This document shows, in pieces, positions 1 through 7,712 of a DNA stretch of 14,602 bases. Position 1 is the stretch's first letter. The number at the start of each line of letters is the position of its first letter. The stretch is from an uncultured Clostridia bacterium (GTDB taxonomy: Bacteria; Bacillota; Clostridia; Oscillospirales; Acutalibacteraceae), in assembly GCA_946187095.1 (NCBI GenBank), contig CAMHPW010000014.1, positions 1 to 14,602 of the forward strand, written 5' to 3'. The notes beneath the pieces were generated by a model, which saw only the letters and a list, made by a program, of their open reading frames with translations, searched no databases and had not been told where the DNA came from. Position numbers and translations under genes: made by a program.

Positions 1-1303
1 CTTCCCTTGCGATGACTTTACCAAGACGGCTTTCGAGCCACTTCATAGAAACGTCAATTTCATTGTTGACGAGCTTTTTCGGGTAGAAATCGCTGTGAGC
101 AATTACCTGCATATCGGGATAGATTTCCCTGAACATCTGCATAGACAAAGCAAAGGCTTGGTCACATCTTTCGGGATCGATCGCCTTTTCATATCTGGAA
201 GAAGCATCTGTTCTGTTATCATAGCGGAGGGCAGTACCCCTGATGCCCTGTGCATTGAAATTAGCAACTTCAAGGAGAACTCTCTGTGTTTTGGGGAGAA
301 TGGAATCCTTTGCACCGCCCATGACACCTGCCAATCCGACGGCACTTTCCGTATCGGCAATGACTAAATCGTTTGTTGAAAGCGTAAGGTCTTTGCCGTT
401 GAGGAGAAGGAGTTTTTCACCGTCATCGGCAGTTCTTACTACAATATGGTCTTTGATATTGTCAGCATCAAAAGCGTGTGTAGGATTGCCTGTGGCAAGC
501 ATGACATAGTTGGTGATATCAACAAGGGCATTGATAGGTCTCATGCCGACTTTCCATATCCTCTGCTGAATCTTGTAGGGAGCGGGCTTTACATAAACAT
601 TGTTGATTTCCGTACCCATGTATCTGGGACAGCGTTCACTGTCCTGAATGTCGAGGGTAAGTGCAGGAACGTCTGTCAGATCGAATTTCGGGAATTCCTT
701 CAAAGGCAGGTCATACAAAGCCGCAATTTCCCTTGCAATGCCGTAATGTCCCCATAAGTCAGGGCGGTTGGTCATGGATTTGTTATCGATTTCGAGAATG
801 ATATCATCAAGGTCAAGGGCGTTGGCAAGGGGTGTGCCTGCTTTTACGTCAAAGGCAGACAGGTCTACGATTTCATGGTCATTGTTGGCAGGGAAAAGGT
901 CTGCAAGACCGATTTCAACAGCGGCACATATCATGCCGAAACTCTCAACGCCACGCAAAGCCGCATTTTTGATTTCAACGAGTTCGCCCTCTCCATGCCA
1001 TTTCACCATGGCACCGGGGCACGCAACAACAACTTTCATGCCTGATTCCAGATTGGAACCGCCGCATACGATATCTTTTGTTTCATTTCCGATATCCGTT
1101 TTGCAGATACGAAGTTTATCGGCATTCGGGTGGGGAAGTACCTCTTTGATAACGCCGACAATCATTTTATCAAATTTATCCGCTAATTTTTCGGCTCCCT
1201 CGACTTCAACAGTGGACATGGTGAGGTCATAAGCAAGTTTTGTCAGGTCCATGCTTTCGGGGAGATCGACATATTCTTTTATCCAATCAAGTGAAACTTT
1301 CAA
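1..1303 (-). CDS. pheT: Phenylalanyl-tRNA synthetase beta subunit, 3' part cut by window edge
   Basis: The beta subunit of the cytoplasmic alpha2-beta2 enzyme that charges tRNA-Phe. About 434 codons are visible, roughly the first half of a subunit usually near 800 residues; the rest lies beyond position 1. The start is a TTG: the frame opens at the pheS stop codon, the protein begins LKVSLDWIKEYVDL like other PheT proteins, no ATG occurs before residue 18, and a strong ribosome binding site lies 7 bases upstream. The EMAP-like tRNA-binding region (residues about 40-150) contains HPNADKLRICK, VCGGSN and RGVESFGMIC. The B3/B4 editing region follows, with DNKSMTNRPDLWGHYGIARE and NPTHAFDAD. Where many PheT proteins have CSEEELG this one has CAAVEIG, and it carries a WHGEGE segment; with PheS this marks a divergent subtype. 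It lies 15 bases after pheS. Confidence 0.95.
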   Translation of the reverse strand, partial: MKVSLDWIKEYVDLPESMDLTKLAYDLTMSTVEVEGAEKLADKFDKMIVGVIKEVLPHPNADKLRICKTDIGNETKDIVCGGSNLESGMKVVVACPGAMVKWHGEGELVEIKNAALRGVESFGMICAAVEIGLADLFPANNDHEIVDLSAFDVKAGTPLANALDLDDIILEIDNKSMTNRPDLWGHYGIAREIAALYDLPLKEFPKFDLTDVPALTLDIQDSERCPRYMGTEINNVYVKPAPYKIQQRIWKVGMRPINALVDITNYVMLATGNPTHAFDADNIKDHIVVRTADDGEKLLLLNGKDLTLSTNDLVIADTESAVGLAGVMGGAKDSILPKTQRVLLEVANFNAQGIRGTALRYDNRTDASSRYEKAIDPERCDQAFALSMQMFREIYPDMQVIAHSDFYPKKLVNNEIDVSMKWLESRLGKVIARE

Positions 1304-1310
1304 GAAATAG

Positions 1311-1320
1311 CCCTCCTTTT
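1311..1320 (-). promoter_or_regulatory. Ribosome binding site of pheT
   Basis: The minus strand reads AAAAGGAGGG, overlapping the pheS stop codon and ending 7 bases before the TTG. This near-perfect Shine-Dalgarno sequence decides the non-ATG start of pheT and suggests the rare start codon is compensated by strong ribosome binding. Confidence 0.85.
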
Positions 1321-2359
1321 AATTGAACTGCTCTAAGAATCTGAGGTCTGCACTGTGGAACAGACGGACATCATCCACGCCGTATCGCATCATAACAAGC
1401 CTGTCCAGACCGATATTGACATAAAAGCCTGTATATTCATCGGGGTCAAGACCGCCTGCACGAAGTACATTGGGGTGAGGCGTACCGCCGGGCATAATTT
1501 CAATCCAGCCGACTTGTTTGCATACACTGCAGCCTTTGCCGCCGCATACCAGACAGCCCATGTCTATCTCAAAGCCGGGTTCAACGAATGGGAAAAATCC
1601 TGCTCTCATTCTGACGGGCACATCTCTGCCGAACACTTTGGAAAGGATACTCTTGATAAGTACTTTGCCCGAGGCGAATGTGAATTCCTTGTCAACGATA
1701 AGTGCTTCATACTGGAAAAATGCTCTTTCATGCCTTGCGTCCGTGGATTCATTTCTGTAAACCCTGCCGGGATAGACAAAGCGATAAGGAGGTTTATGTG
1801 TCTGGAGATAACGGACACTTCCGCCTGTCAAGTGGGGACGTAAACAGAGTTTATCGCAGGAACAGCCCTTGTCATGACCTTCAAGCCAGTAGGTATCCAT
1901 GCTTTCTCTTGCAGGGTGATTCGGGGGGAAGTTGAGTTTGTCAAAAGCGTAAAGTTCGCTTGTAATATCATCTTCCTCGAAAATCTCAAAGCCCATGGAA
2001 CGGAAAGCGTCATTCAAGTCATAGCACATCTGTGTAATGGGGTGCAGACCGCCTGTGCTTGCAGGGGCGATTCCCGGAACGGTGATATCGAAATTTTCAT
2101 CAATTTTATCGGCTTTGAGCTGAAGTTCAAGCCTTTGCTTGTCAATGAGGGCTGTGAATTTGGATTTGATCTCATTGACGGTTTTACCGACTTCGGGACG
2201 AAGTTTCGGATCGAGTTTCGGCATTTCTTTCATTACTTCCGTAAAAACGCCCTGTTTGCCGAGGAGCGAGGCTTTTACGTCCTGAAGTTCGGTTTCGGAG
2301 AGAGTTTTTGCAATTCTCTGTTCACCGTCTTCAAGAATTTTTTTGAGTTTGTCAATCAT
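1319..2359 (-). CDS. pheS: Phenylalanyl-tRNA synthetase alpha subunit, divergent subtype
   Basis: Catalytic alpha subunit of PheRS, 346 residues, the normal length. The reading frame is open for 22 more codons upstream, but the ATG at 2359 (MIDKLKKILEDGEQ) matches the family's start, has GAGGG 8 bases before it, and lies downstream of the promoter. An N-terminal coiled-coil arm (about 1-85) precedes a class II catalytic domain with FPPNHPARESMDTYW (144-158), PGRVYRNESTDARHERAF (197-214), a cysteine cluster CLVCGGKGCSVC (269-280) and GLDRLVMMRYG (317-327). Two motifs differ from the usual bacterial form as I recall it: the RTHTS segment reads RPHLT (174-178), and GFAFGMG, which holds the pocket alanine (Ala294 in E. 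coli), reads GFYVNIG (311-317). PheS identity is not in doubt; the subtype assignment is from memory. Confidence 0.96.
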   Translation of the reverse strand: MIDKLKKILEDGEQRIAKTLSETELQDVKASLLGKQGVFTEVMKEMPKLDPKLRPEVGKTVNEIKSKFTALIDKQRLELQLKADKIDENFDITVPGIAPASTGGLHPITQMCYDLNDAFRSMGFEIFEEDDITSELYAFDKLNFPPNHPARESMDTYWLEGHDKGCSCDKLCLRPHLTGGSVRYLQTHKPPYRFVYPGRVYRNESTDARHERAFFQYEALIVDKEFTFASGKVLIKSILSKVFGRDVPVRMRAGFFPFVEPGFEIDMGCLVCGGKGCSVCKQVGWIEIMPGGTPHPNVLRAGGLDPDEYTGFYVNIGLDRLVMMRYGVDDVRLFHSADLRFLEQFN

Positions 2360-2415
2360 ACCTTTTTCCCTCACAATCAAATAGTAATTGCAAAAAATTA
2401 TAAAAAACCTTTTCC

Positions 2416-2444
2416 ATAATAGCAAAAACAGCAGGATTTGTCAA
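2416..2444 (-). promoter_or_regulatory. Promoter of pheS-pheT
   Basis: On the minus strand a perfect -35 TTGACA (2444-2439), a 17-base spacer and a -10 TATTAT (2421-2416), preceded by TGC as an extended -10. It begins 8 bases after the stop codon of the lipoprotein gene and would give a leader of about 50 bases. That leader is too short for a T-box riboswitch. Confidence 0.85.
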
Positions 2445-2452
2445 TAATAAAG

Positions 2453-3301
2453 TTAATGGAACACCTCATTGTAATTGCTGTAATGCCTGATAAGAGAAGC
2501 GTCATAATCCGTGATAAAGTCGGCGATAAAGAATTCTTTGCCGTCAACGCTGAAATAGTAATATTGAACGGGAGTTTCATAAGTGTATTCAGGGGTACCC
2601 AGAAAAACCGTTACTTGCGAGGGTTCAAGCCCTGTATCTTTGAAAAGCATTTTTTCTTTTCTCACAAATTCGGCTTTGCGGTTGACCTGTTTTGCCTCGT
2701 TGATATAAATATAGTCATATTCATCATCAGCGTCAACCCATTTTTTCTCGTGAATATGATATGCACCAAGACGTTTATCATTCCTGTCATATATGCCTAA
2801 AGAACTCTCTTTGTAATATTTTCTGCTGTCGAAACTGATGATAATATCAGCGATTTTTTCGGCAGTTTCAAGGAAGTTATCATTTGCGGAAATCAGCTTG
2901 ATTTTCATGAAGTTAAAGCCGTCCCCATCGGTGATTTCAACGGAATCGCTCTTTGCGATTTCATCAAACTTTGACTGACAGGTTGACATGAGAAGTGCAT
3001 AATATTTCGAGCTGAAATCACTGTCGGTACTTTCCGTACTGCCGAATTTCGAGCCGTCAATGATGATATCATGCATTTCGCTTTTGACGTAGTATTCAAA
3101 GCCGTATTCCTTATCACGAAAAATGCAGGTTCTGCCGCCGTTTTCGGCAGCCTGTGTCGCAACAAGTTCGGCACTGCCGAAATTCCGGTTGGCATAGCTG
3201 ACAATCTGACTTTCCGATTTCACATGGCATGAACTCAATATCAATGCACTTATCCCTGCCATAGCCAATACACCGAACAATACTTTCCATATTTTTTTCA
3301 T
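2453..3301 (-). CDS. Putative lipoprotein of unknown function
   Basis: A 282-residue protein I do not recognise. The N terminus is a lipoprotein signal peptide: MKKIWK, a hydrophobic stretch (7-22), then the lipobox LSSC with C25 as the probable lipidated cysteine. The mature protein would sit on the outer face of the membrane. The rest is mixed alpha/beta in appearance and rich in charged and aromatic residues, with no catalytic motif I can name. Tyrosine-rich strands such as EYDYIYI and PVQYYYFSVDG occur in the C-terminal half. The ATG at 3301 has AAAGGCGG upstream. The gene follows azlD by 85 bases, with an inverted-repeat element between, and no promoter is evident, so it may be read from azlCD. 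No terminator lies between it and the pheST promoter. Confidence 0.85.
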   Translation of the reverse strand: MKKIWKVLFGVLAMAGISALILSSCHVKSESQIVSYANRNFGSAELVATQAAENGGRTCIFRDKEYGFEYYVKSEMHDIIIDGSKFGSTESTDSDFSSKYYALLMSTCQSKFDEIAKSDSVEITDGDGFNFMKIKLISANDNFLETAEKIADIIISFDSRKYYKESSLGIYDRNDKRLGAYHIHEKKWVDADDEYDYIYINEAKQVNRKAEFVRKEKMLFKDTGLEPSQVTVFLGTPEYTYETPVQYYYFSVDGKEFFIADFITDYDASLIRHYSNYNEVFH

Positions 3302-3320
3302 AGCAATACCGCCTTTCGTT

Positions 3321-3380
3321 GAATGAGGAATGATGAATGATGAATGAGGAGTGAGGAATTGTATTTCTCATTCCTCATTC
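3321..3380. repeat. Small inverted-repeat element built from GAATGAGG units
   Basis: A 60-base element bounded by perfect 13-base inverted repeats (GAATGAGGAATGA at 3321-3333 and its complement at 3368-3380). Inside are further GAATGA/GAATGAGGA units, allowing a second hairpin between 3342-3350 and 3372-3380. It fills most of the gap between azlD and the lipoprotein gene. Similar GGAATGAGGAATTAGGAATT text occurs at 12993-13012, so this is probably a dispersed family in the genome. No target-site duplication is visible. Confidence 0.7.
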
Positions 3381-3386
3381 CTAATT

Positions 3387-3689
3387 TCACATTATGATAA
3401 ATCCTGTCAGGAAGGCTGTCAAAGCAGCCGCCAATGATACGACGATTAAGGGAAGATCGAAATAGGCTAATACAAGTGCGGCAACCGTTCCTGCAATAGA
3501 AGTATAGATATTTCCTGTACTGTAGAAAATGGCAGGAATCGTCATGGCACTCAAAACGGCATAGGGGACGTAATACAGAAAACTTTTGATGAATTTGGAT
3601 TTTATCTTTTTTCGGAAAAAGGCAAACGGCAAGGCTCTGATGAGATAAGTTACGAGAGCCATAACGGCTATATAAATGGCGATACTCAT
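3387..3689 (-). CDS. azlD: AzlD family branched-chain amino acid transport protein
   Basis: The small partner of AzlC, 100 residues, the usual length. Known AzlCD systems export branched-chain amino acids and analogues such as azaleucine. Three to four membrane helices are visible (about 4-22, 38-58, 62-80 and 81-99), and the family motif TYLIRALPF is at 14-22. The ATG overlaps the azlC stop codon by four bases (ATGA), so the two are translationally coupled. The substrate is inferred from the family; related pairs may move other amino acids. Confidence 0.9.
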   Translation of the reverse strand: MSIAIYIAVMALVTYLIRALPFAFFRKKIKSKFIKSFLYYVPYAVLSAMTIPAIFYSTGNIYTSIAGTVAALVLAYFDLPLIVVSLAAALTAFLTGFIIM

Positions 3690-4396
3690 TCATTTTCACC
3701 GTCCTTTTGGGGAAATAGCAGTGCACCGCATACAGCGGCAAGGATTGCCGAAATGATAACGGCAAAGCCGCCCGATATAAACGGCAGAAGATATTTGCAT
3801 ATCACGCTGAACAGTGCGGCGATTCCCACGACAAAGAGAACGCTTTTATATTTGCGTGAGGGCGGAACGATAATGGCAATAAACATTCCGTAAAGAACGA
3901 TTCCGAGAGCGGCTGTGACATTGGCAGGTAAAAGAGTCCCTGCCGCACCGCCTAAAAATGTGCCAAGCACCCAGCCGAATGTTGATATCACTATGACACC
4001 GTACATATAATTCGGTTTCAGGGGAGTGTCTTTTGTAGAGCAGAGGGCAAATATTTCATCTGTAATGCCGTAAGCGGCAAGAAATCTGTGGGGGAGAGTG
4101 AATTTTGTGTCAAGTTTCTGTGAAAGGGAAAGCCCCATGAGTGCATATCTTATGTTTATCACGAACTGTACGACAGCCATTTCAATCAAAGTACCGCCTG
4201 CGGCGATGACGGCAACGCCCTGAGCCTGTCCTGCGGAAGTTAAATTTGTGAGTGAAATCATGAAAGCCTCGAATACGCTCAATCCCGAACTGACCGCCAT
4301 AATGCCGAATCCGAATGATACCGACAGATAGCCTAAAAAGATGGGAATACCGTCAAAAAGTCCTTTTAAAAAATCGGACTTGATTTTTTTATCCAT
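3686..4396 (-). CDS. azlC: AzlC family branched-chain amino acid exporter, large subunit
   Basis: Membrane transport protein of 236 residues, normal for AzlC. It shows the family features FDGIPIFLGYLSVSFGFG near residues 16-33 and NIRYALMGLSL near 80-90, with several hydrophobic helices through to the C terminus. The frame is open for 28 more codons, which would overlap the end of aspS and run through a hairpin. The ATG at 4396 (MDKKIKSDFLKG) fits the family start and has GGAG 9 bases upstream, so I chose it. It is coupled to azlD downstream. No consensus promoter was found in the 64 bases after aspS. Confidence 0.9.
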   Translation of the reverse strand: MDKKIKSDFLKGLFDGIPIFLGYLSVSFGFGIMAVSSGLSVFEAFMISLTNLTSAGQAQGVAVIAAGGTLIEMAVVQFVINIRYALMGLSLSQKLDTKFTLPHRFLAAYGITDEIFALCSTKDTPLKPNYMYGVIVISTFGWVLGTFLGGAAGTLLPANVTAALGIVLYGMFIAIIVPPSRKYKSVLFVVGIAALFSVICKYLLPFISGGFAVIISAILAAVCGALLFPQKDGENE

Positions 4397-4416
4397 AGAA
4401 AATATCTCCAATTTCA

Positions 4417-4454
4417 AAAGCCTGCCGAACAAAGTTGACTGTTCAGCAGACTTT
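4417..4454 (-). terminator. Hairpin between aspS and azlC, probable terminator
   Basis: Fourteen-base arms (4417-4430 and 4441-4454) pair fully if two G-U pairs are allowed, around a 10-base loop. On the minus strand it begins 6 bases after the aspS stop codon and is followed by TTTT and then GAAATT, a weak T-run. The run of six T is on the plus-strand side. It probably ends or attenuates hisS-aspS transcripts before azlCD. Confidence 0.65.
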
Positions 4455-4460
4455 TTTATA

Positions 4461-6245
4461 TTATTCGCTGATAACTTCAATTCCTAAATCTGTAAGCTGC
4501 TGTTTGTCAACGCCTGCGGGGGCATTGGTCATAGGCTCGCTTGCATTTTGCACTTTCGGGAATAATACGACATCTCTTAAAGTCGGGGCTTTGAGCATCT
4601 GCATGACAAGTCTGTCCAGACCGATACCCATACCGCCGTGAGGGGGAGCACCGAATTTGAAAGCGTCCATTAAGAAGCCGAATTTTTCATAGGCTTCTTC
4701 ATCACTCAGACCGAGCATTTCAAACATTTTTTTCTGCAGGTCGGGATTGGTGATTCTGATAGAACCTGATGAAAGCTCAATGCCGTTAAGTACCATGTCA
4801 TAGGCTTTGGCATAGACTTCGCCTTTATTTCCGTCAAGCTTATCCATACAATCATCTGTGGGAGAGGTGAACGGGTGGTGCATGGCAAGCCATTCACCGC
4901 TTTCCTTGTCATATTCAAAGAACGGGAATTTCACTACCCAAAGGAAATTATAACCGTCTTTGATGATATTCAATTTCTTTGCACATTCTGTACGGACTGC
5001 ACCGAGCGTTGACAAAACGGTATTGTCGTCACCGTCTGCCACAATGAGAACAACGTCACCTTTTTCGGCATTGGCTTTTTTGAGAATTGCCTGCATTTCA
5101 TCTTCTGTCATGAATTTGGCAAAGCTCGATGAAATACTGTCATCTGTCCAGCGAATCCATGCAAGCCCTTTTGCACCGATACCTTTGACGAATTCAACGA
5201 GTTTGTCAATTTCTTTTCTTGTATAGGTCTTAACGGCATTTTTAGCCGTGATTCCACGGACACTGCCGCCATTGGCAAGGGCATTTTTGAATACGACAAA
5301 TTCTGTATTTTTGACTTCTTCGGAGATGTTAAAGATTTCCATGCCGAAACGTGTATCGGGCTTATCCGAGCCGAAACGCTCCATGACTTCATTGTAGGTA
5401 TATCTGGGGAACGGTGTCGGAATGTCGATATCCATGACATCTTTGAAAAGACGTTTGATATAGCCTTCGCCTATCTGCAAAATATCTTCCATGTCAACGA
5501 AAGACATTTCAAGGTCGATTTGGGTAAATTCAGGCTGACGGTCTGCCCTCAGGTCTTCATCACGGAAACATCTTGCAATCTGCATATATCTGTCAAAGCC
5601 TGCGACCATGCAGAGTTGTTTGTACATCTGGGGGGATTGGGGGAGAGCATAGAAAGAACCTTTATGGATTCTTGACGGCACGAGAAAATCCCTTGCACCC
5701 TCCGGAGTGGATTTGATAAGCATGGGAGTTTCGAGTTCAATAAAGCCGTTTTCATCGAAATAGTCACGGGTAACTTTAGCGACTTTGTGACGGAAAATAA
5801 TATTTTTCTGCAATTCAGGTCTGCGTAAATCGAGATAACGATATTTAAGTCTTGTGAGTTCAGCCGTCGGGCAGTTGTCGATAATTTCAAAGGGAGTTGT
5901 TTCGGATTCCGAAAGAATACGGAGTTCTTTTACTTCGATTTCGATATCACCTGTGGGGATTTTATTGGACTTTGCACTTCTTTCACGGACAATGCCCCTT
6001 GTACAAAGCACATATTCGGAACGGACGGTAAAAGCCTTGTCAAAAACGGTTCTGTCTGTGGTATCGTCAAAGGCAAGCTGAATAATGCCTGTTCTGTCAC
6101 GGAGGTCTATAAAAATAAGCTGTCCGAGGTCACGCTGACGCTGTACCCAGCCGCATAAAACGACTTCTTTGCCGATATCGCCTGAACGCAGTTCACCGCA
6201 GTAATTCGTGCGTTTCAAGCCTGTCATAAATTCTGCCATTGTCAT
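4461..6245 (-). CDS. aspS: Aspartyl-tRNA synthetase, bacterial type
   Basis: Class IIb synthetase that charges tRNA-Asp in the cytoplasm; 594 residues, the normal bacterial length. Domains in order: OB-fold anticodon-binding domain (about 10-115), catalytic core with LETPMLIKSTPEGARDF (171-187), motif 2 FRDEDLRADRQPEF (227-240), the bacterial GAD insertion (about 290-430), then MHHPFTSP (455-462) and motif 3 GMGIGLDRLVM (538-548). The start at 6245 lies 8 bases after hisS with AAAGGA just upstream; a second in-frame ATG at 6239 is almost as good. The OB-fold reads RQRDLGQLIF, with Leu where, as I recall, tRNA-Asp-specific enzymes have Leu and some enzymes that also charge tRNA-Asn have His. 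This hints at the specific type but does not prove it. Confidence 0.97.
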   Translation of the reverse strand: MTMAEFMTGLKRTNYCGELRSGDIGKEVVLCGWVQRQRDLGQLIFIDLRDRTGIIQLAFDDTTDRTVFDKAFTVRSEYVLCTRGIVRERSAKSNKIPTGDIEIEVKELRILSESETTPFEIIDNCPTAELTRLKYRYLDLRRPELQKNIIFRHKVAKVTRDYFDENGFIELETPMLIKSTPEGARDFLVPSRIHKGSFYALPQSPQMYKQLCMVAGFDRYMQIARCFRDEDLRADRQPEFTQIDLEMSFVDMEDILQIGEGYIKRLFKDVMDIDIPTPFPRYTYNEVMERFGSDKPDTRFGMEIFNISEEVKNTEFVVFKNALANGGSVRGITAKNAVKTYTRKEIDKLVEFVKGIGAKGLAWIRWTDDSISSSFAKFMTEDEMQAILKKANAEKGDVVLIVADGDDNTVLSTLGAVRTECAKKLNIIKDGYNFLWVVKFPFFEYDKESGEWLAMHHPFTSPTDDCMDKLDGNKGEVYAKAYDMVLNGIELSSGSIRITNPDLQKKMFEMLGLSDEEAYEKFGFLMDAFKFGAPPHGGMGIGLDRLVMQMLKAPTLRDVVLFPKVQNASEPMTNAPAGVDKQQLTDLGIEVISE

Positions 6246-6253
6246 TACTTCCT

Positions 6254-7567
6254 TTACATTTGGTTAAGAATATTGAAAAAGTCCATGCTTTCATTGTCTG
6301 CATATATCGCAAAAAATTCACTGAAGAAATTGTCATCAAGAGAGATTTCTGTTTCGTCTTTGGTTTTCATATTGCGGAGTTTGGCTTTATTGTTTTCCAA
6401 TTCGCTGTCGCCGATGACCATCGTGAATTTAGCGTTGATCTTATTGGCATACATCATTTGTTTTTTGAGATTTCTGCCGACAATATCGGTTTCGGCGATC
6501 AGAGAGGAATTTCTGACACCCTCTACGATATTGAAAGCCCTGATTTTAGCCTTGTCGCCCAAGCCGATGACATAGAGGTCACAAACAGGCGGCTGAGGGA
6601 TTTCAACCTTGTTTTCTTCCATGACCATTAAAAGTCTTTCGATACCCATGCCAAAGCCAAGTGACGGGGTAGGCTGTCCGCCGAGTTCTTCCATCAAGCC
6701 GTCATAGCGACCGCCGCCGCATACGGTACCCTGTGCACCGATATTATTGGAAACGAATTCAAAAACCGTTCTTGTATAGTAATCAAGACCTCTGACGATT
6801 TGAGGATTAATTGTATATTTAACATCAGCGGAATCAAGGCATTTTTTCACGCCGTCAAAATGTTTCTGACATTCCTCGCAGAGATAATCGAGTACAACAG
6901 GGGCATTTTTGGCGATCTCCGAACAGACGGGACTTTTGCAGTCGAGGATTCTCATCGGATTCTTGTCAAGCCTTGAACGGCAGGTGTCGCATAATTCTGT
7001 TTCATGGCTTGCAAAATATTCCTTGAGAGCCTTGTGATAATTTGGACGGCAGTTTTTGCAGCCGATGGAATTCAGTTCAAGGCTGATATTTTGAATGTCA
7101 AGCCTGTCGAAAACGGATTTGGCGGCACAGATGACTTCCGCATCTGCAAAATACGAGCCTGCACCGTAAACTTCCAGACCGAACTGGTGAAATTCACGCT
7201 GTCTGCCTTTTTGGGCACGTTCATAGCGGTAGCAGGGAGTGATATAATAGGTTTTGATGGGATAGCCGTCATTGTAAACGCCGTTTTCAAGGACAGCCCT
7301 TGCCGCCCCTGCTGTGCCTTCGGGCTTGAGAGTGATGGATTTGTCGCCTTTGGTTTTGAAAGTGTACATTTCTTTCTGAACGACATCAGTAGTATCACCG
7401 ACACCTCTTTCAAAAAGCTCGGTATGCTCAAAAACAGGCGTTCTGATCTCTTTAAAGCCGTAGAATGCAGCCTGTTTACGCATGATATCTTCCACGAACT
7501 GCCATTTATAGCTGTCGGCAGGGAGAATATCCTTTGCACCTTCCACTATTTTGGTAATGAGTTTCAT
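6254..7567 (-). CDS. hisS: Histidyl-tRNA synthetase
   Basis: Class IIa synthetase for tRNA-His, 437 residues. Motif 2 is RYERAQKGRQREFHQFG (114-130). The two histidine-specific motifs are LDYYTRTVFEF (261-271) and GGGRYDGL (284-291), and motif 3 is GFGMGIERLL (304-313). A C-terminal anticodon-binding domain spans about 328-420. The insertion between motifs 2 and 3 carries paired cysteines (C170/C173, C193/C196, C210/C215, C230/C233), suggesting metal binding, as in some clostridial HisRS proteins. The start at 7567 has AAAGGA about 10 bases upstream and lies about 30 bases after the predicted transcription start. It is the first gene of hisS-aspS. The short leader leaves no room for a T-box. 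Confidence 0.97.
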   Translation of the reverse strand: MKLITKIVEGAKDILPADSYKWQFVEDIMRKQAAFYGFKEIRTPVFEHTELFERGVGDTTDVVQKEMYTFKTKGDKSITLKPEGTAGAARAVLENGVYNDGYPIKTYYITPCYRYERAQKGRQREFHQFGLEVYGAGSYFADAEVICAAKSVFDRLDIQNISLELNSIGCKNCRPNYHKALKEYFASHETELCDTCRSRLDKNPMRILDCKSPVCSEIAKNAPVVLDYLCEECQKHFDGVKKCLDSADVKYTINPQIVRGLDYYTRTVFEFVSNNIGAQGTVCGGGRYDGLMEELGGQPTPSLGFGMGIERLLMVMEENKVEIPQPPVCDLYVIGLGDKAKIRAFNIVEGVRNSSLIAETDIVGRNLKKQMMYANKINAKFTMVIGDSELENNKAKLRNMKTKDETEISLDDNFFSEFFAIYADNESMDFFNILNQM

Positions 7568-7604
7568 AGTAAAAAATTCCTTTCTTCTTTAATCATTCGT
7601 GTTA

Positions 7605-7633
7605 ATTATACAATGATTGAATGATTTTCGCAA
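7605..7633 (-). promoter_or_regulatory. Promoter of hisS-aspS
   Basis: Minus strand: -35 TTGCGA (7633-7628), 17-base spacer, perfect -10 TATAAT (7610-7605). It sits in the divergent gap, 22 bases from the promoter of the plus-strand gene, measured between the two -35 boxes. Confidence 0.8.
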
Positions 7634-7654
7634 CAGTTTTCAATAAAAAAATGC

Positions 7655-7683
7655 GTGACAAATCAAAAAAGATATAGTATAAT
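7655..7683 (+). promoter_or_regulatory. Promoter of the plus-strand unknown gene
   Basis: -35 GTGACA (7655-7660), 17-base spacer, perfect -10 TATAAT (7678-7683), 29 bases before the ATG at 7713. The GGAG ribosome binding site is at 7701-7704. Confidence 0.8.
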
Positions 7684-7712
7684 AGAGATATTATTTTTAT
7701 GGAGTGAGAAAA

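Noticed and set aside
1355..2419. Long plus-strand frames of 162 and 181 codons opposite pheS
   Set aside because: They are shadows of a strongly conserved gene, with no recognisable protein and no ribosome binding site.
2426..2452. A T-box or other riboswitch ahead of pheS
   Set aside because: The promoter lies right after the preceding gene, and the leader is about 50 bases with no specifier-like structure.
3321..3380. Possible CRISPR-like repeat
   Set aside because: The repeated words are short, contiguous or inverted, with no regular spacers, and no cas genes are present.
3298..3765. A 155-codon minus-strand frame between azlC and the lipoprotein gene
   Set aside because: It covers azlD in another frame and runs through the GAATGAGG repeat, giving low-complexity text such as HHSSF. 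The azlD frame has the family motif and a coupled start.
4397..4480. An upstream start for azlC at 4480 (28 extra codons)
   Set aside because: It would overlap the end of aspS and be encoded through the terminator-like hairpin. The ATG at 4396 has a proper ribosome binding site and the family's start.
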